DNA of 64,000 bases. Source: Aliivibrio sifiae. GTDB taxonomy: Bacteria; Pseudomonadota; Gammaproteobacteria; Enterobacterales; Vibrionaceae. The notes under the pieces are model-generated. The model did not search any database and was not told the origin of the DNA. It saw only the letters and a program-made list of their open reading frames with translations. Position numbers and translations under genes: made by a program. Positions 1 through 8,411 of this stretch are shown in pieces; the first letter of the stretch is position 1, and every line of letters begins with the position of its first letter. Where the stretch lies: NCBI RefSeq assembly GCF_002954715.1, contig NZ_MSCP01000002.1, positions 310,957 to 374,956 of the forward strand, read 5' to 3'.

Positions 1-155
1 CCGTATTTTTGAATGGGACATGTTTTGATAACGAACTTCAATTTAAAGTACAAGCCGTAGAAGATAAAGTAGCTGATGATTTTGTGTTCCCTAAGTTAAA
101 AAAAGAATCTCAAGCTTATGTCGATGAGTATGGTGTTCCCGTTGGTATTTGGTAA
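1..155 (+). CDS. C-terminal end of an unidentified gene (cut by window edge)
   Basis: An open frame (frame 3) runs from the window edge to a TAA at 153-155 and gives about 50 residues ending in VPVGIW. The rest of the gene lies outside the window. I do not recognise the family from this tail. It converges on the cra-like gene, whose stop lies only about 40 bases away. No clear hairpin terminator separates them. Confidence 0.5.
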   Translation, partial: VFLNGTCFDNELQFKVQAVEDKVADDFVFPKLKKESQAYVDEYGVPVGIW

Positions 156-193
156 GTGAGAAAAACTGGCTGCCGCAACAGCCAATCTAATGA

Positions 194-1171
194 TCAACGA
201 ATAACAATCTTTCTAGGAATTAATTCAATCCCTGCTTGATAACGCTTTGCTGATGCATTCAACCCCAATGCTAATGCGCTATCTGCAATTAATTCAAACT
301 GTTGTGGTAGAGAGTTAATCTTAATAGGTAAAAAGTCTAACAAGCGGTTATCACCAAAGGTGCCAAATTTAACGGTTTCCACTAATTCGGGCTTCTCAAT
401 CAGTACATCCAGAATACCTTCAAGTAGGATATAAGACGTCGTGATGATTGCATCTGGTACAGTGTCTTCTTTTATCCACTGTTCAAAAACCGCTTTTCCT
501 GATTCGCTGTTAAAGTGCTCACCATGACCTGTAATACTTACTAACCCTTTTTCTTTGGCTTTAGCTTCAAATCCCAGCAGACGCTGACGAGATATATTCA
601 GTTCAGGTAAAGCACCAATTAAACCTATTGATTTTACGTTCTCATTAACTACCGACTTGGTTAACTCGTAAGCCGCATCAAAATCTTCGCTAATAACACA
701 GCCAAAGTGCTCATCATCTAATGAACGGTCAATCGCGATAATTGGTGTGCCTTTTTCTTGAATCGTTAAATAGTAATCACTGCCATCAGGTAAGCAACTT
801 GCAACGAACAGGGCATCAATACGACGACTAATTAATGCGTGTGCGACGTTTTTTTCTGTTTCAGGATCATCATCAGAGCAGCCAATTAAAATCTGATAAC
901 CTGCTTTACGAGAATTGTACTCTAAAAGTTTAGCCAGCTTGGCGTAACTGGTGTTTTCAAGATCAGGAATGATTAATCCAAACGAACGACTACTGCCAGC
1001 CCGCAATGCAGAAGCGGCATGATCTGGACGATAATTATGTTCATTAACCACAGCCATGACTTTTAATTGGGTCTTTTCGCTGATGCGATATTTCTGTGCC
1101 TTACCATTAATGACATAGCTTGCAGTGGTTTTAGAAACGCCAGCAAGTTTGGCTACTTCATCTAATGTCAT
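194..1171 (-). CDS. cra: LacI-family fructose repressor/catabolite regulator (Cra/FruR-like)
   Basis: 325 residues, the normal length for LacI-family regulators. The N-terminus (MTLDEVAKLAGVSKTTASYVINGK, broken here as residues 1-12 and 13-24) is the helix-turn-helix plus hinge region. The remainder is a periplasmic-binding-protein-like effector domain (about 60-325). In enterobacterial Cra the effector is fructose-1-phosphate and the targets are fru and central carbon genes. The identification as Cra/FruR rather than another LacI member rests on its divergent position to fruBKA and on the Cra-type palindromes in the shared 292-base intergenic region. Autoregulation through those sites is likely but inferred. 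Confidence 0.9.
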   Translation of the reverse strand: MTLDEVAKLAGVSKTTASYVINGKAQKYRISEKTQLKVMAVVNEHNYRPDHAASALRAGSSRSFGLIIPDLENTSYAKLAKLLEYNSRKAGYQILIGCSDDDPETEKNVAHALISRRIDALFVASCLPDGSDYYLTIQEKGTPIIAIDRSLDDEHFGCVISEDFDAAYELTKSVVNENVKSIGLIGALPELNISRQRLLGFEAKAKEKGLVSITGHGEHFNSESGKAVFEQWIKEDTVPDAIITTSYILLEGILDVLIEKPELVETVKFGTFGDNRLLDFLPIKINSLPQQFELIADSALALGLNASAKRYQAGIELIPRKIVIR

Positions 1172-1246
1172 GGTTAAGATCCTTAAATTCTGTGGGTCGG
1201 ATCATAGAAATGTAGATCCAATCAGTTTATGAGTTGAATTATATGA

Positions 1247-1258
1247 TGAATCGTTTCA
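1247..1258. promoter_or_regulatory. Cra/FruR operator-like palindrome 1
   Basis: TGAATCGTTTCA matches the Cra consensus TGAAWCGNTWCA. It lies about 75 bases upstream of the cra start and is the exact reverse complement of the site at 1269-1280. Confidence 0.75.
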
Positions 1259-1266
1259 GTATAAAA

Positions 1267-1282
1267 GCTGAAACGATTCAGC
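1267..1282. promoter_or_regulatory. Cra/FruR operator-like palindrome 2
   Basis: GCTGAAACGATTCAGC is a near-perfect Cra box. Its centre is 22 bases from that of site 1, about two helical turns, so two repressor dimers could sit on the same face of the DNA. Confidence 0.8.
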
Positions 1283-1374
1283 AAGTTTGAAAAACGTGAT
1301 AACTGCGTTATTTTTACTTTTTATGACACGATTTTTGAGTAGAAAGCATTTGCTGAACTTTTTTTAACTGTTTT

Positions 1375-1390
1375 GCTGAATCGATTAAGC
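1375..1390. promoter_or_regulatory. Cra/FruR operator-like palindrome 3
   Basis: GCTGAATCGATTAAGC is a third Cra-like box, about 75-90 bases upstream of fruB. It is the site best placed to control the fruBKA promoter. Confidence 0.7.
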
Positions 1391-1463
1391 TTTATTTAAG
1401 CAAGCTTTAAATCGTGATTCAGCAGAGCATAAATTACAAATACAGAGCGAGAGGCTAAGACCC

Positions 1464-2600
1464 ATGCTGACATTGACAAAAAATGACATTACGCTGCAAC
1501 AAGCGGCAGTAGATAAAACAATTGCGATTAAAGCGATTGCAAAACAACTAACAGAGAAAGGCTTAGTTGCAGATAAGTACGTTGACGGCATGCTAAATCG
1601 TGAGCAACAAAACTCGACGTTTTTAGGCAATGGTATTGCGATTCCTCACGGTACAACCGATACCCGTGAATTAGTGAACAAAACAGGTGTTGCTGTTCAT
1701 CACTTCCCTCAAGGCGTTAACTGGGGTGATGGTAATGTGGCTTATGTTGCTATTGGTATTGCAGCTAAATCAGATGAGCACTTAGGCATTCTAAAGCAAC
1801 TAACTAAAGTACTTTCTGCCGATGGTGTAGAAGAGAAGCTAAAACAAGCAAAAACAGAAGCCGATATTATTGCATTACTTAATGGTGACGTGCAGTTTGA
1901 AGCAGATTTCGATGCATCATTGATTCAATTGCTATTCCCAGCAAGTGATATGATCCAAATGAGTGCGGTTGCTGGTGGCTTACTAAAAAACAGCGGTAAT
2001 GCTGAAAACCAATTTGTTGCAGAGTTAGTGACTAAAGAGCCTACGCATTTAGGTAAAGGTTTATGGTTGGTAAGTACTGACAAAGGCGTTAAGCGCTCTG
2101 GTATGTCTATCGTAACAACAGCGAATGGCTGTGAGTTTAATGGCTTACCTGTAAAAGGTTTGATTGCAATCGCCTCTTGTAATGCCTCTCATAAATCGTT
2201 TTTAACGACGATTACAAAAGTGGTTTCAGAGCAGCAACAAGACTCTATTTTATCTGCAACTTCAGAGCAGTTACTAGCGATGTTCTCTACTTCTACTGAA
2301 GAAACAACAGTAAGTGTTGATGCAGATAATACAGCAACTTTTAAGATTAAAAATGCACATGGTTTACACGCTCGTCCAGGAGCGATGTTAGTAGCAGAAG
2401 CGAAGAAATACGAATCAAAAATCACTGTGCTAAATGTAAATGGTGATGGCAAATCAGTGAATGCGAAGAGCTTGATGAAAGTGATTGCATTGGGCGTTAA
2501 ACACGGTCATGAACTGCAATTTACAGCAGACGGTTCAGATGCAAAAGAAGCACTAGCCGGTATTGGTGCTGCGATCGCTTCTGGTTTAGGTGAGGGTTGA
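1464..2600 (+). CDS. fruB: PTS fructose-specific IIA/HPr fusion (diphosphoryl transfer protein)
   Basis: 378 residues, the usual length of FruB/DTP. The N-terminal EIIA-Fru domain carries the phospho-acceptor motif GIAIPHGT with His62. A linker region follows, and the C-terminal FPr (HPr-like) domain has NAHGLHARPGA with active His at about 302. FPr takes phosphate from enzyme I and passes it through IIA to the IIB domain of FruA. A GAGAGG ribosome site lies just upstream of ATG 1464. The gene is first in fruBKA, with only 3 bases before fruK, and is probably repressed by Cra through the upstream palindromes. Confidence 0.96.
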   Translation: MLTLTKNDITLQQAAVDKTIAIKAIAKQLTEKGLVADKYVDGMLNREQQNSTFLGNGIAIPHGTTDTRELVNKTGVAVHHFPQGVNWGDGNVAYVAIGIAAKSDEHLGILKQLTKVLSADGVEEKLKQAKTEADIIALLNGDVQFEADFDASLIQLLFPASDMIQMSAVAGGLLKNSGNAENQFVAELVTKEPTHLGKGLWLVSTDKGVKRSGMSIVTTANGCEFNGLPVKGLIAIASCNASHKSFLTTITKVVSEQQQDSILSATSEQLLAMFSTSTEETTVSVDADNTATFKIKNAHGLHARPGAMLVAEAKKYESKITVLNVNGDGKSVNAKSLMKVIALGVKHGHELQFTADGSDAKEALAGIGAAIASGLGEG

Positions 2601-2603
2601 TTT

Positions 2604-3587
2604 ATGAGCATTAATCCAAAAAGCAAAGTGGTTACTATCACGTTGAATCCTGCTTTAGATTTAACTGGCAGCTTAGATGCGTTATCGGTTGGCTCTGTAA
2701 GTTTAGTAAGTAAAGGCTCACTTCATGCAGCAGGTAAAGGCGTTAATGTTGCAAAAGTACTGTCTGATTTAGGTGCTAAAGTTACGGTTACTGGCTTTTT
2801 AGGCCGTGATAATGAAGAGCTATTTTGCCAATTGTTTGAAGAAATGAATGCCAACGATGAGTTTATTCGTGTTGATGGTGCAACTCGTATTAATGTGAAG
2901 TTGGTCGAAACTGACGGTCGAGTGAGTGATATCAACTTCCCTGGAGTTGAAGTATCACAACAAGCGATTGCTGAGTTTGAAGTTCGTTTATTTGAATTAG
3001 CTAAAACACATGAATTCTTCGTATTAGCAGGCAGTCTGCCAAAAGGTATCTCTCCTGAGCAGTGTGCTGAATGGATTGAAAAGCTGCATCAAATGGGTAA
3101 AAAAGTCTTATTTGATAGTAGTCGTGCCGCGTTAGCAGCAGGTTTAGATGCTCATCCATGGTTAATTAAACCAAACGATGAAGAGCTATCTGAATTTGTG
3201 GGTCGCGAGTTAGATACTCCAGAAGCGTGTCAACAAGCGGCTCAAGATCTTGCACAAAAAGGCATTGAAAATATCGTGGTGTCATTAGGCTCAAAAGGCG
3301 TAATGTGGCTAGGAAAGAAAGAACAAGCGCAACCAGAATGGATGTATTCGCAACCACCAAAAATGAATGTAGTAAGTACCGTTGGTGCGGGTGATACGTT
3401 AGTTGCTGGTCTTTGCTGGGGTCATATGCAGCAAGATTGGGATCGTTCACAAATCTTATCTTTTGCTACCGCTTTATCTGCTTTAGCTGTATCGCAGGTT
3501 GGCGTTGGTGTACCAAATGTCGAAGACGTAAAAGAATTACAAAAACAAGTAACCCTACATAACCCTATTTCTACAAACGTGCAGTAA
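2604..3587 (+). CDS. fruK: 1-phosphofructokinase
   Basis: 327 residues, PfkB/ribokinase fold. It phosphorylates fructose-1-phosphate, the product of FruA import, to fructose-1,6-bisphosphate. The N-terminus has the TLNPALD motif typical of 1-PFK and tagatose-6-P kinases. A glycine-rich AAGKGVNVAK substrate-binding stretch is near residue 43. The C-terminal VGAGDTLVAG motif contains the catalytic Asp and anion hole. It sits between fruB (3-base gap) and fruA (29-base gap), so it is almost certainly co-transcribed. Confidence 0.96.
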   Translation: MSINPKSKVVTITLNPALDLTGSLDALSVGSVSLVSKGSLHAAGKGVNVAKVLSDLGAKVTVTGFLGRDNEELFCQLFEEMNANDEFIRVDGATRINVKLVETDGRVSDINFPGVEVSQQAIAEFEVRLFELAKTHEFFVLAGSLPKGISPEQCAEWIEKLHQMGKKVLFDSSRAALAAGLDAHPWLIKPNDEELSEFVGRELDTPEACQQAAQDLAQKGIENIVVSLGSKGVMWLGKKEQAQPEWMYSQPPKMNVVSTVGAGDTLVAGLCWGHMQQDWDRSQILSFATALSALAVSQVGVGVPNVEDVKELQKQVTLHNPISTNVQ

Positions 3588-3616
3588 TGCGTTTAGACTT
3601 AGTTTAAGGACAGATT

Positions 3617-5359
3617 ATGAAAAATATAGCTATCGTTACTGCATGCCCAAGTGGTGTAGCAAACAGCATTATCGCAGCAGGCTTATTAGAACAAGCTGCA
3701 GCAAAACTGAATTGGAAAGCATCGATTGAATGTCAATCAAGTGTGTTACCCGTTGAGGTTTTAACTCAAGAAGCAATTGATACGGCGGATGCAATTGTTA
3801 TTGCTGCAAATTCGATTGTTGATACGTCTCGCTTTGTTGGCAAAAAAGTACATCAAGGTTCAATTTCTGAATGTGCAATTAACTCTGAAGTTTGGCTAGA
3901 AAATGCAGTAAACAATGCAAAAGAACTAACGGCATCTGAAGTCACTGTACCAGAAACAGCAATAGTGACTGATGCAACAGGGCCTAAGAAAATCGTAGCG
4001 ATTACGGCATGTCCAACGGGGGTCGCGCATACTTTCATGGCAGCTGAAGCGCTAGAAGAAGAAGGTAAACGTCAAGGCCACATTATTAAAGTAGAAACTC
4101 GTGGCTCTGTTGGTGCTAAAAACCAATTAACAGACCAAGAAATTGCAGAAGCTGATTTAGTTATCATTGCTGCTGACATTGAAGTCGCACTTGATCGCTT
4201 TAATGGTAAGCGTCTGTATAAAACAAGCACAGGTTTAGCGCTGAAGAAAACAGAACAAGAGATGAATAAAGCCTTCTCTGATGCGACGGTTTTCCAATCA
4301 TCAGGTAAAGCGCAATCTTCTCAAACCGAAGAGAAAAAAGGCATGTACAAACACCTTATGACAGGGGTATCACATATGCTTCCTGTTGTTATCGCTGGTG
4401 GTTTGCTAATTGCACTGTCATTTGTCTTTGGTATCGAAGCGTTTAAAGAGCCTGGTACGATCGCAGCAACATTAATGGACATTGGTGGTGGTGCAGCATT
4501 TGCGTTGATGATCCCTGTTCTTGCTGGTTTCATTGCGTTCTCGATTGCTGACCGTCCTGGTTTAGCGCCAGGTCTAATCGGTGGTATGTTGGCTAGTTCA
4601 ACAGGTGCGGGTTTTCTTGGTGGTATCGCGGCGGGTTTCATTGCGGGTTATTCTGCAAAATTCATTGCTGATAAAGTGTCTCTTCCTCAGTCAATGGAAG
4701 CACTTAAACCAATTCTAATCATTCCGTTTGTGGCGAGTTTGTTCACCGGTCTTGTGATGATTTATGTTGTTGGTGGTCCAGTATCTGGCATCATGTCAGC
4801 ACTAACTGAATTCTTAAACAACATGGGTTCAACTAATGCAGTACTACTGGGCGTTATTCTTGGTTGTATGATGTGTTTTGACTTAGGTGGTCCAGTAAAC
4901 AAAGCGGCATACACATTTGGTGTTGGTCTTTTGGCTTCACAGACGTACGGTCCAATGGCGGCTATCATGGCGGCAGGTATGGTTCCTGCGTTAGGTATGG
5001 GTTTAGCGACATTCCTTGCTAAGAATAAATTTGAAGCCGGTGAGCGTGAAGCAGGTAAAGCGTCATTTGTTCTTGGTCTATGCTTTATCTCTGAAGGTGC
5101 GATACCATTTGCAGCGAAAGATCCAATGCGTGTAATTCCAAGCTGTATGGCGGGCGGTGCATTGACTGGTGGTTTATCTATGCTGTTTGGTGCTCAATTG
5201 CTAGCTCCACACGGTGGTCTGTTCGTACTTCTTATTCCAAACGCAATTACGCCAGTATTCATGTACTTGGTAGCGATTGCAGCGGGTACTGCGGTAACTG
5301 GTTTTACTTACGCTTTCTTGAAAAACAAAGCGGATGAGAAAGAAGTAGCAACAGCTTAA
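3617..5359 (+). CDS. fruA: PTS fructose-specific IIB'BC permease
   Basis: 580 residues. There are two tandem IIB-type domains. The first (IIB') has a phospho-Cys-like Cys10 in ACPSGVANS. The second has Cys132 in the canonical ACPTGVAHTF loop. The C-terminal IIC domain (about 235-575) is strongly hydrophobic with glycine-rich segments and the GGPVNKAAYTFG substrate-site region. It imports fructose and phosphorylates it at C1 using phosphate relayed by FruB. It is the last gene of fruBKA, and a strong hairpin terminator follows. Confidence 0.96.
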   Translation: MKNIAIVTACPSGVANSIIAAGLLEQAAAKLNWKASIECQSSVLPVEVLTQEAIDTADAIVIAANSIVDTSRFVGKKVHQGSISECAINSEVWLENAVNNAKELTASEVTVPETAIVTDATGPKKIVAITACPTGVAHTFMAAEALEEEGKRQGHIIKVETRGSVGAKNQLTDQEIAEADLVIIAADIEVALDRFNGKRLYKTSTGLALKKTEQEMNKAFSDATVFQSSGKAQSSQTEEKKGMYKHLMTGVSHMLPVVIAGGLLIALSFVFGIEAFKEPGTIAATLMDIGGGAAFALMIPVLAGFIAFSIADRPGLAPGLIGGMLASSTGAGFLGGIAAGFIAGYSAKFIADKVSLPQSMEALKPILIIPFVASLFTGLVMIYVVGGPVSGIMSALTEFLNNMGSTNAVLLGVILGCMMCFDLGGPVNKAAYTFGVGLLASQTYGPMAAIMAAGMVPALGMGLATFLAKNKFEAGEREAGKASFVLGLCFISEGAIPFAAKDPMRVIPSCMAGGALTGGLSMLFGAQLLAPHGGLFVLLIPNAITPVFMYLVAIAAGTAVTGFTYAFLKNKADEKEVATA

Positions 5360-5379
5360 CTTATTCATTATCTAAACAA

Positions 5380-5418
5380 AATGGGCGCTTCCAAGGTGAT
5401 TGGAAGTGCCCATTTTTA
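5380..5418 (+). terminator. Rho-independent terminator after fruA
   Basis: The 14-base arms AATGGGCGCTTCCA and TGGAAGTGCCCATT, with one mismatch and a 7-base loop, are followed by a T-rich tail. Since the next gene converges from the other strand, the hairpin may work in both directions. Confidence 0.85.
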
Positions 5419-5433
5419 TATTCCTAGAGTGCT

Positions 5434-5958
5434 CTAGAACATGAAATTTACACCAGCACCAATAGATGAAATATAATCATCAGAAGCTAATGGCATATAC
5501 TGATATTCAAGGTTGAAAGTAACGGAAGGAAATAACTTCATTACTGTTCCGACGGCAACATAAGGCTTAGTTGACACAGCATCTTGTTTTAATGTTTGGT
5601 TATTAACTTTATATTGATATTCAACATTGGTGCGATTTAAACCAAATTTTCCATAAAAAGAGCCGTAATAAGACATAGGGAAATACATTTTGGCTGCAAT
5701 AGTGGCACCTGTAGCAGATGCTTTATCATTATTAGTTGCTATGTCATTCATTGATGCTGTCATGAAATAACTTAAATCCATCGCAATCATTGGTGCAAAA
5801 TGATAGTTATAACCAACTTGGGTCATTAACCCACTGCCATGAGAACCATCAATTTTCAGGTTAGCAAAACTTGGCTGAATATAGATTTGGTGTAAAGTGT
5901 CTGTTGCTTGTGCAGATGCAGTAGCACCTAGCAACAAAAATGGGAGTAACCTTTTCAT
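5434..5958 (-). CDS. Outer-membrane beta-barrel protein (OmpA-like barrel domain)
   Basis: 174 residues with a clear signal peptide (MKRLLPFLLLGATASAQA, cleavage near residue 18). The rest is a series of alternating amphipathic strands ending in GAGVNFMF, a terminal Phe typical of BamA-inserted barrels. The size suits an eight-stranded barrel of the OmpA/OmpX/opacity type without a peptidoglycan domain. Ligand or function cannot be read from the sequence. It stands alone, convergent with fruA and divergent from the LysE-family gene. Confidence 0.7.
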   Translation of the reverse strand: MKRLLPFLLLGATASAQATDTLHQIYIQPSFANLKIDGSHGSGLMTQVGYNYHFAPMIAMDLSYFMTASMNDIATNNDKASATGATIAAKMYFPMSYYGSFYGKFGLNRTNVEYQYKVNNQTLKQDAVSTKPYVAVGTVMKLFPSVTFNLEYQYMPLASDDYISSIGAGVNFMF

Positions 5959-6034
5959 TATAAACTCGTTTTTTAACCTAATGCGCGATTTTATTGTGAA
6001 TGAGACAATGTTGTAAAGAGGAATTCAAGAAGAA

Positions 6035-6649
6035 ATGACATTAACTATTTGGTTTTCATTATTATTGGTATCAATGTTGGGAGCAATGTCTCCGGGACCA
6101 AGTTTAGCAACGGTTGCAAAACATACGTTATCTGGTTGTAGAATTAACGGAATTGCCGCTGCATGGGCTCACTCTATCGGTATTGGTATTTACGCGTTTG
6201 TCACTGTGATTGGTCTAGCAGTGGTATTACAACAATCTCCAATGTTGTTTAAAACGATCAGTTATTTGGGAGCGGCGTATCTGGCTTATTTAGGCTATGG
6301 CGCGTTACGTTCTACAGGTGGGATTGCTGCAAAGTTAGAATCAGGTAAACAAGTGAGTATTATTGAGTCGGCAAAAGAAGGCTTACTAATTTCTCTTTTG
6401 AATCCTAAAATTGCGTTATTTTTCTTAGCGCTGTTTAGTCAATTTGTGGCTGTCGGTAACGATCCATTAGATAAAGCAATCATAGTTATTACCCCTATTA
6501 TTGTAGATGGGCTGTGGTATACCATTATTAGCTGTTTATTATCAACACCTAAGATTGTCGATAAGCTTAGAGCTCAAGCTAAATGGATTGATCGTCTCTC
6601 TGGTGTTGTACTTATTTTATTGGCATTACGAGTTATTTTTTATACTTAA
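6035..6649 (+). CDS. LysE/RhtB-family amino-acid exporter
   Basis: 204 residues with about six hydrophobic segments, the normal size for the LysE/RhtB superfamily. The N-terminal SPGPSLATVAKHTLSGC stretch matches the conserved GPGP...G region of the family. A second conserved element, SLLNPKIALFFLALFSQF, is the usual NPK signature near the middle. The family exports amino acids such as homoserine, threonine or leucine, but the substrate here is unknown. An AGAGGAA ribosome site precedes ATG 6035. Confidence 0.85.
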   Translation: MTLTIWFSLLLVSMLGAMSPGPSLATVAKHTLSGCRINGIAAAWAHSIGIGIYAFVTVIGLAVVLQQSPMLFKTISYLGAAYLAYLGYGALRSTGGIAAKLESGKQVSIIESAKEGLLISLLNPKIALFFLALFSQFVAVGNDPLDKAIIVITPIIVDGLWYTIISCLLSTPKIVDKLRAQAKWIDRLSGVVLILLALRVIFYT

Positions 6650-6675
6650 CTTACTTATTTGAAGTATTACCCGAA

Positions 6676-6717
6676 AGAGGAAATGAGATTAAGATAAGTG
6701 TTCACTTTTTTTGGTGG
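6676..6717. repeat. Copy A of a 42-base element shared with 9721-9762
   Basis: By eye it matches the element at 9721-9762 at 34 of 42 positions without gaps. The match includes the identical core AAGTGTTCACTTTTTT. The core contains an inverted repeat, AAGTG-TT-CACTT, as expected of a regulator site. This copy lies about 95 bases upstream of the HAD phosphatase gene. Confidence 0.5.
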
Positions 6718-6811
6718 TTGTTTTCACTTAGTATTACAAATAAGTTTCAAGAGCATACTGTGTATGCGTAAAGCATTCTATTATTTTTGTTATTAATACA
6801 TAAGGTTTCTC

Positions 6812-7471
6812 ATGACATTTCAAGCTGCAATTTTCGATATGGATGGATTACTTCTAGACACAGAACGCGTGTGTATGGCTATTTTTAAGCAAGCGTGTGA
6901 AGCTCAGAATGTTCCATTTATTGAAGAGCTATACCTTTCTATCATTGGTTGTAATGCGAAACGTATTGAGCAACTTTTTCGTGAAGGCTACGGGCCAAGT
7001 GTTGATTACCCTGCATTAAATCAAGAGTGGCGAGTGCGTTACACAGCTGTCGTTAAGCACCAAGCAATCCCAGTTAAAGAAGGTGTGATTGAGTTGCTAG
7101 AGTGGCTAAAAGCAAATCAAATCCCAATGGCGGTAGCAACATCAACACAACATGATATCGCAATTAAGAAATTAGAATTAGCAGGTCTTGATGGTTATTT
7201 TGATGTGTTAGCAACAGGTTGTGAAGTTGAGCATGGTAAACCGCATCCTGAAATTTACTTCTTAGCAGCCGAACGTTTGGGAATTGCACCTGAAGTCTGT
7301 CTCGCGTTTGAAGACTCTAATAATGGTACTCGTGCGGCAGTGGCAGCAAACATGATTACATATCAGATTCCTGATCTTGTTGAACCGAGTGTTGAAGTTA
7401 TTGCCCTTGGTCATCATATTAAACCATCAATGATTAACGTGCTTGAACATTTAAAAGCCCAACGATCTTAA
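6812..7471 (+). CDS. HAD-superfamily phosphatase (subfamily IA, beta-phosphoglucomutase-like)
   Basis: 219 residues. Motif I DMDGLLLDTE (Asp9 nucleophile, Asp11 acid/base) is followed by a helical cap of about 65 residues. Motif II is the VATST region, motif III the Lys in GKPHPEIY, and motif IV FEDSNNG. The DGLLLDTE form and cap type are those of small sugar-phosphate or pseudouridine-phosphate phosphatases. The exact substrate cannot be assigned. Start at ATG 6812 has TAAGG upstream. Confidence 0.88.
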   Translation: MTFQAAIFDMDGLLLDTERVCMAIFKQACEAQNVPFIEELYLSIIGCNAKRIEQLFREGYGPSVDYPALNQEWRVRYTAVVKHQAIPVKEGVIELLEWLKANQIPMAVATSTQHDIAIKKLELAGLDGYFDVLATGCEVEHGKPHPEIYFLAAERLGIAPEVCLAFEDSNNGTRAAVAANMITYQIPDLVEPSVEVIALGHHIKPSMINVLEHLKAQRS

Positions 7472-7503
7472 ATTTACCCTCGTTGGTGTTAAAAATAGAT
7501 AAG

Positions 7504-7538
7504 GCGGAGATGACTATTAGTGTTATCTCCGCTTTTTT
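7504..7538 (+). terminator. Rho-independent terminator after the HAD phosphatase gene
   Basis: GCGGAGAT and ATCTCCGC form the stem, followed by a run of six T. It sits between two convergent genes and may serve both. Confidence 0.85.
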
Positions 7539-7556
7539 GATTGTGTCAGTTATTCG

Positions 7557-8399
7557 TTATGAACGAGATAACGTTAGTAGTTTTTCAATTTGTGGTTTAA
7601 GTACGATTATCCATTTTGAATACGCGAGTGCATTAAGGTGTAGATCATCGCAAGTGTATTGATTTGATAACACCCCATTAGGGCTTAATATCGCATTTAC
7701 GTCTAAATAAGTCAGTTGATGTTGCTGACAGTAGACTTCTAATCGCTGATTTAATTCCGTTACTTTAGGGTTTAAATGGACCAATTTATTGCCACAATAC
7801 AAAGTGCTCTGAACCAATATAAAGCAGCGACTCTCTTGCCAGTAAGAGAGCATTTTTGTGTAGTTTTCAAATACCGAATCTACCGAGAACCCTTGAGCTA
7901 AATCGTTGACCCCCGCCATGATAGAAATCAGTTTTGGTTTAACTGCCATCGTTGTATCAATTCGACGTAACATGCCAAAAGTAGTATCACCAGCAATGCC
8001 TCGATTTACGTGAAGGATATCGGTAAACACATCTTGCCATGGGCCCCACTCGGTGATGGAATCTCCAAATAAAACCACATCTACTTCTGGTACAAAGGTT
8101 TGATGGGAGTCAACCAAATGAATATAGCGGCTCATACTGTGTCCTCGTTGAGCAATGTCAATTTCTTTACACAGGAATGCAACTTGTTGTGTGGGATCTG
8201 AAATTTCATTTAGTTTTGGCAATAAACCATCAATCTGAGAAGTAAGAGAGCTCAGTTTGGTAGTGAGTTGTAATTCTTCTTTTAAAGAATGTAATTCATT
8301 GATCAGGTCATAAATAGAAATAGATTGAAATCGGTGAAAAAGACCATATAAATCAATACTATCATTCTTGAGTAAATAATCGGTTAGTTTTGTTTTCAT
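7557..8399 (-). CDS. SGNH/GDSL-family hydrolase with N-terminal extension
   Basis: 280 residues. Residues 105-275 form an SGNH hydrolase: block I FGDSITEW with nucleophile Ser114, block II Gly near 137 (GIAGDTT), block III GVND with Asn165, and block V DDLH with Asp251 and His254. All four catalytic blocks are intact, so an esterase or acylhydrolase activity is expected. Residues 1-100 are a helical region I do not recognise. No signal peptide is visible. The gene follows the lysR gene by 12 bases and is probably in the ygbA-lysR operon. Confidence 0.85.
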   Translation of the reverse strand: MKTKLTDYLLKNDSIDLYGLFHRFQSISIYDLINELHSLKEELQLTTKLSSLTSQIDGLLPKLNEISDPTQQVAFLCKEIDIAQRGHSMSRYIHLVDSHQTFVPEVDVVLFGDSITEWGPWQDVFTDILHVNRGIAGDTTFGMLRRIDTTMAVKPKLISIMAGVNDLAQGFSVDSVFENYTKMLSYWQESRCFILVQSTLYCGNKLVHLNPKVTELNQRLEVYCQQHQLTYLDVNAILSPNGVLSNQYTCDDLHLNALAYSKWIIVLKPQIEKLLTLSRS

Positions 8400-8411
8400 T
8401 GGTAACTGTCT

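Noticed and set aside
1409-1424. Possible fourth Cra box (AAATCGTGATTCAGC)
   Set aside because: The two half-sites have the wrong spacing relative to the consensus, so I left it out.
2189-2452. Open frames antisense to fruB, fruA and many other genes
   Set aside because: They lie opposite well-supported genes, with no ribosome site or family signal. They arise from codon bias of the true gene.
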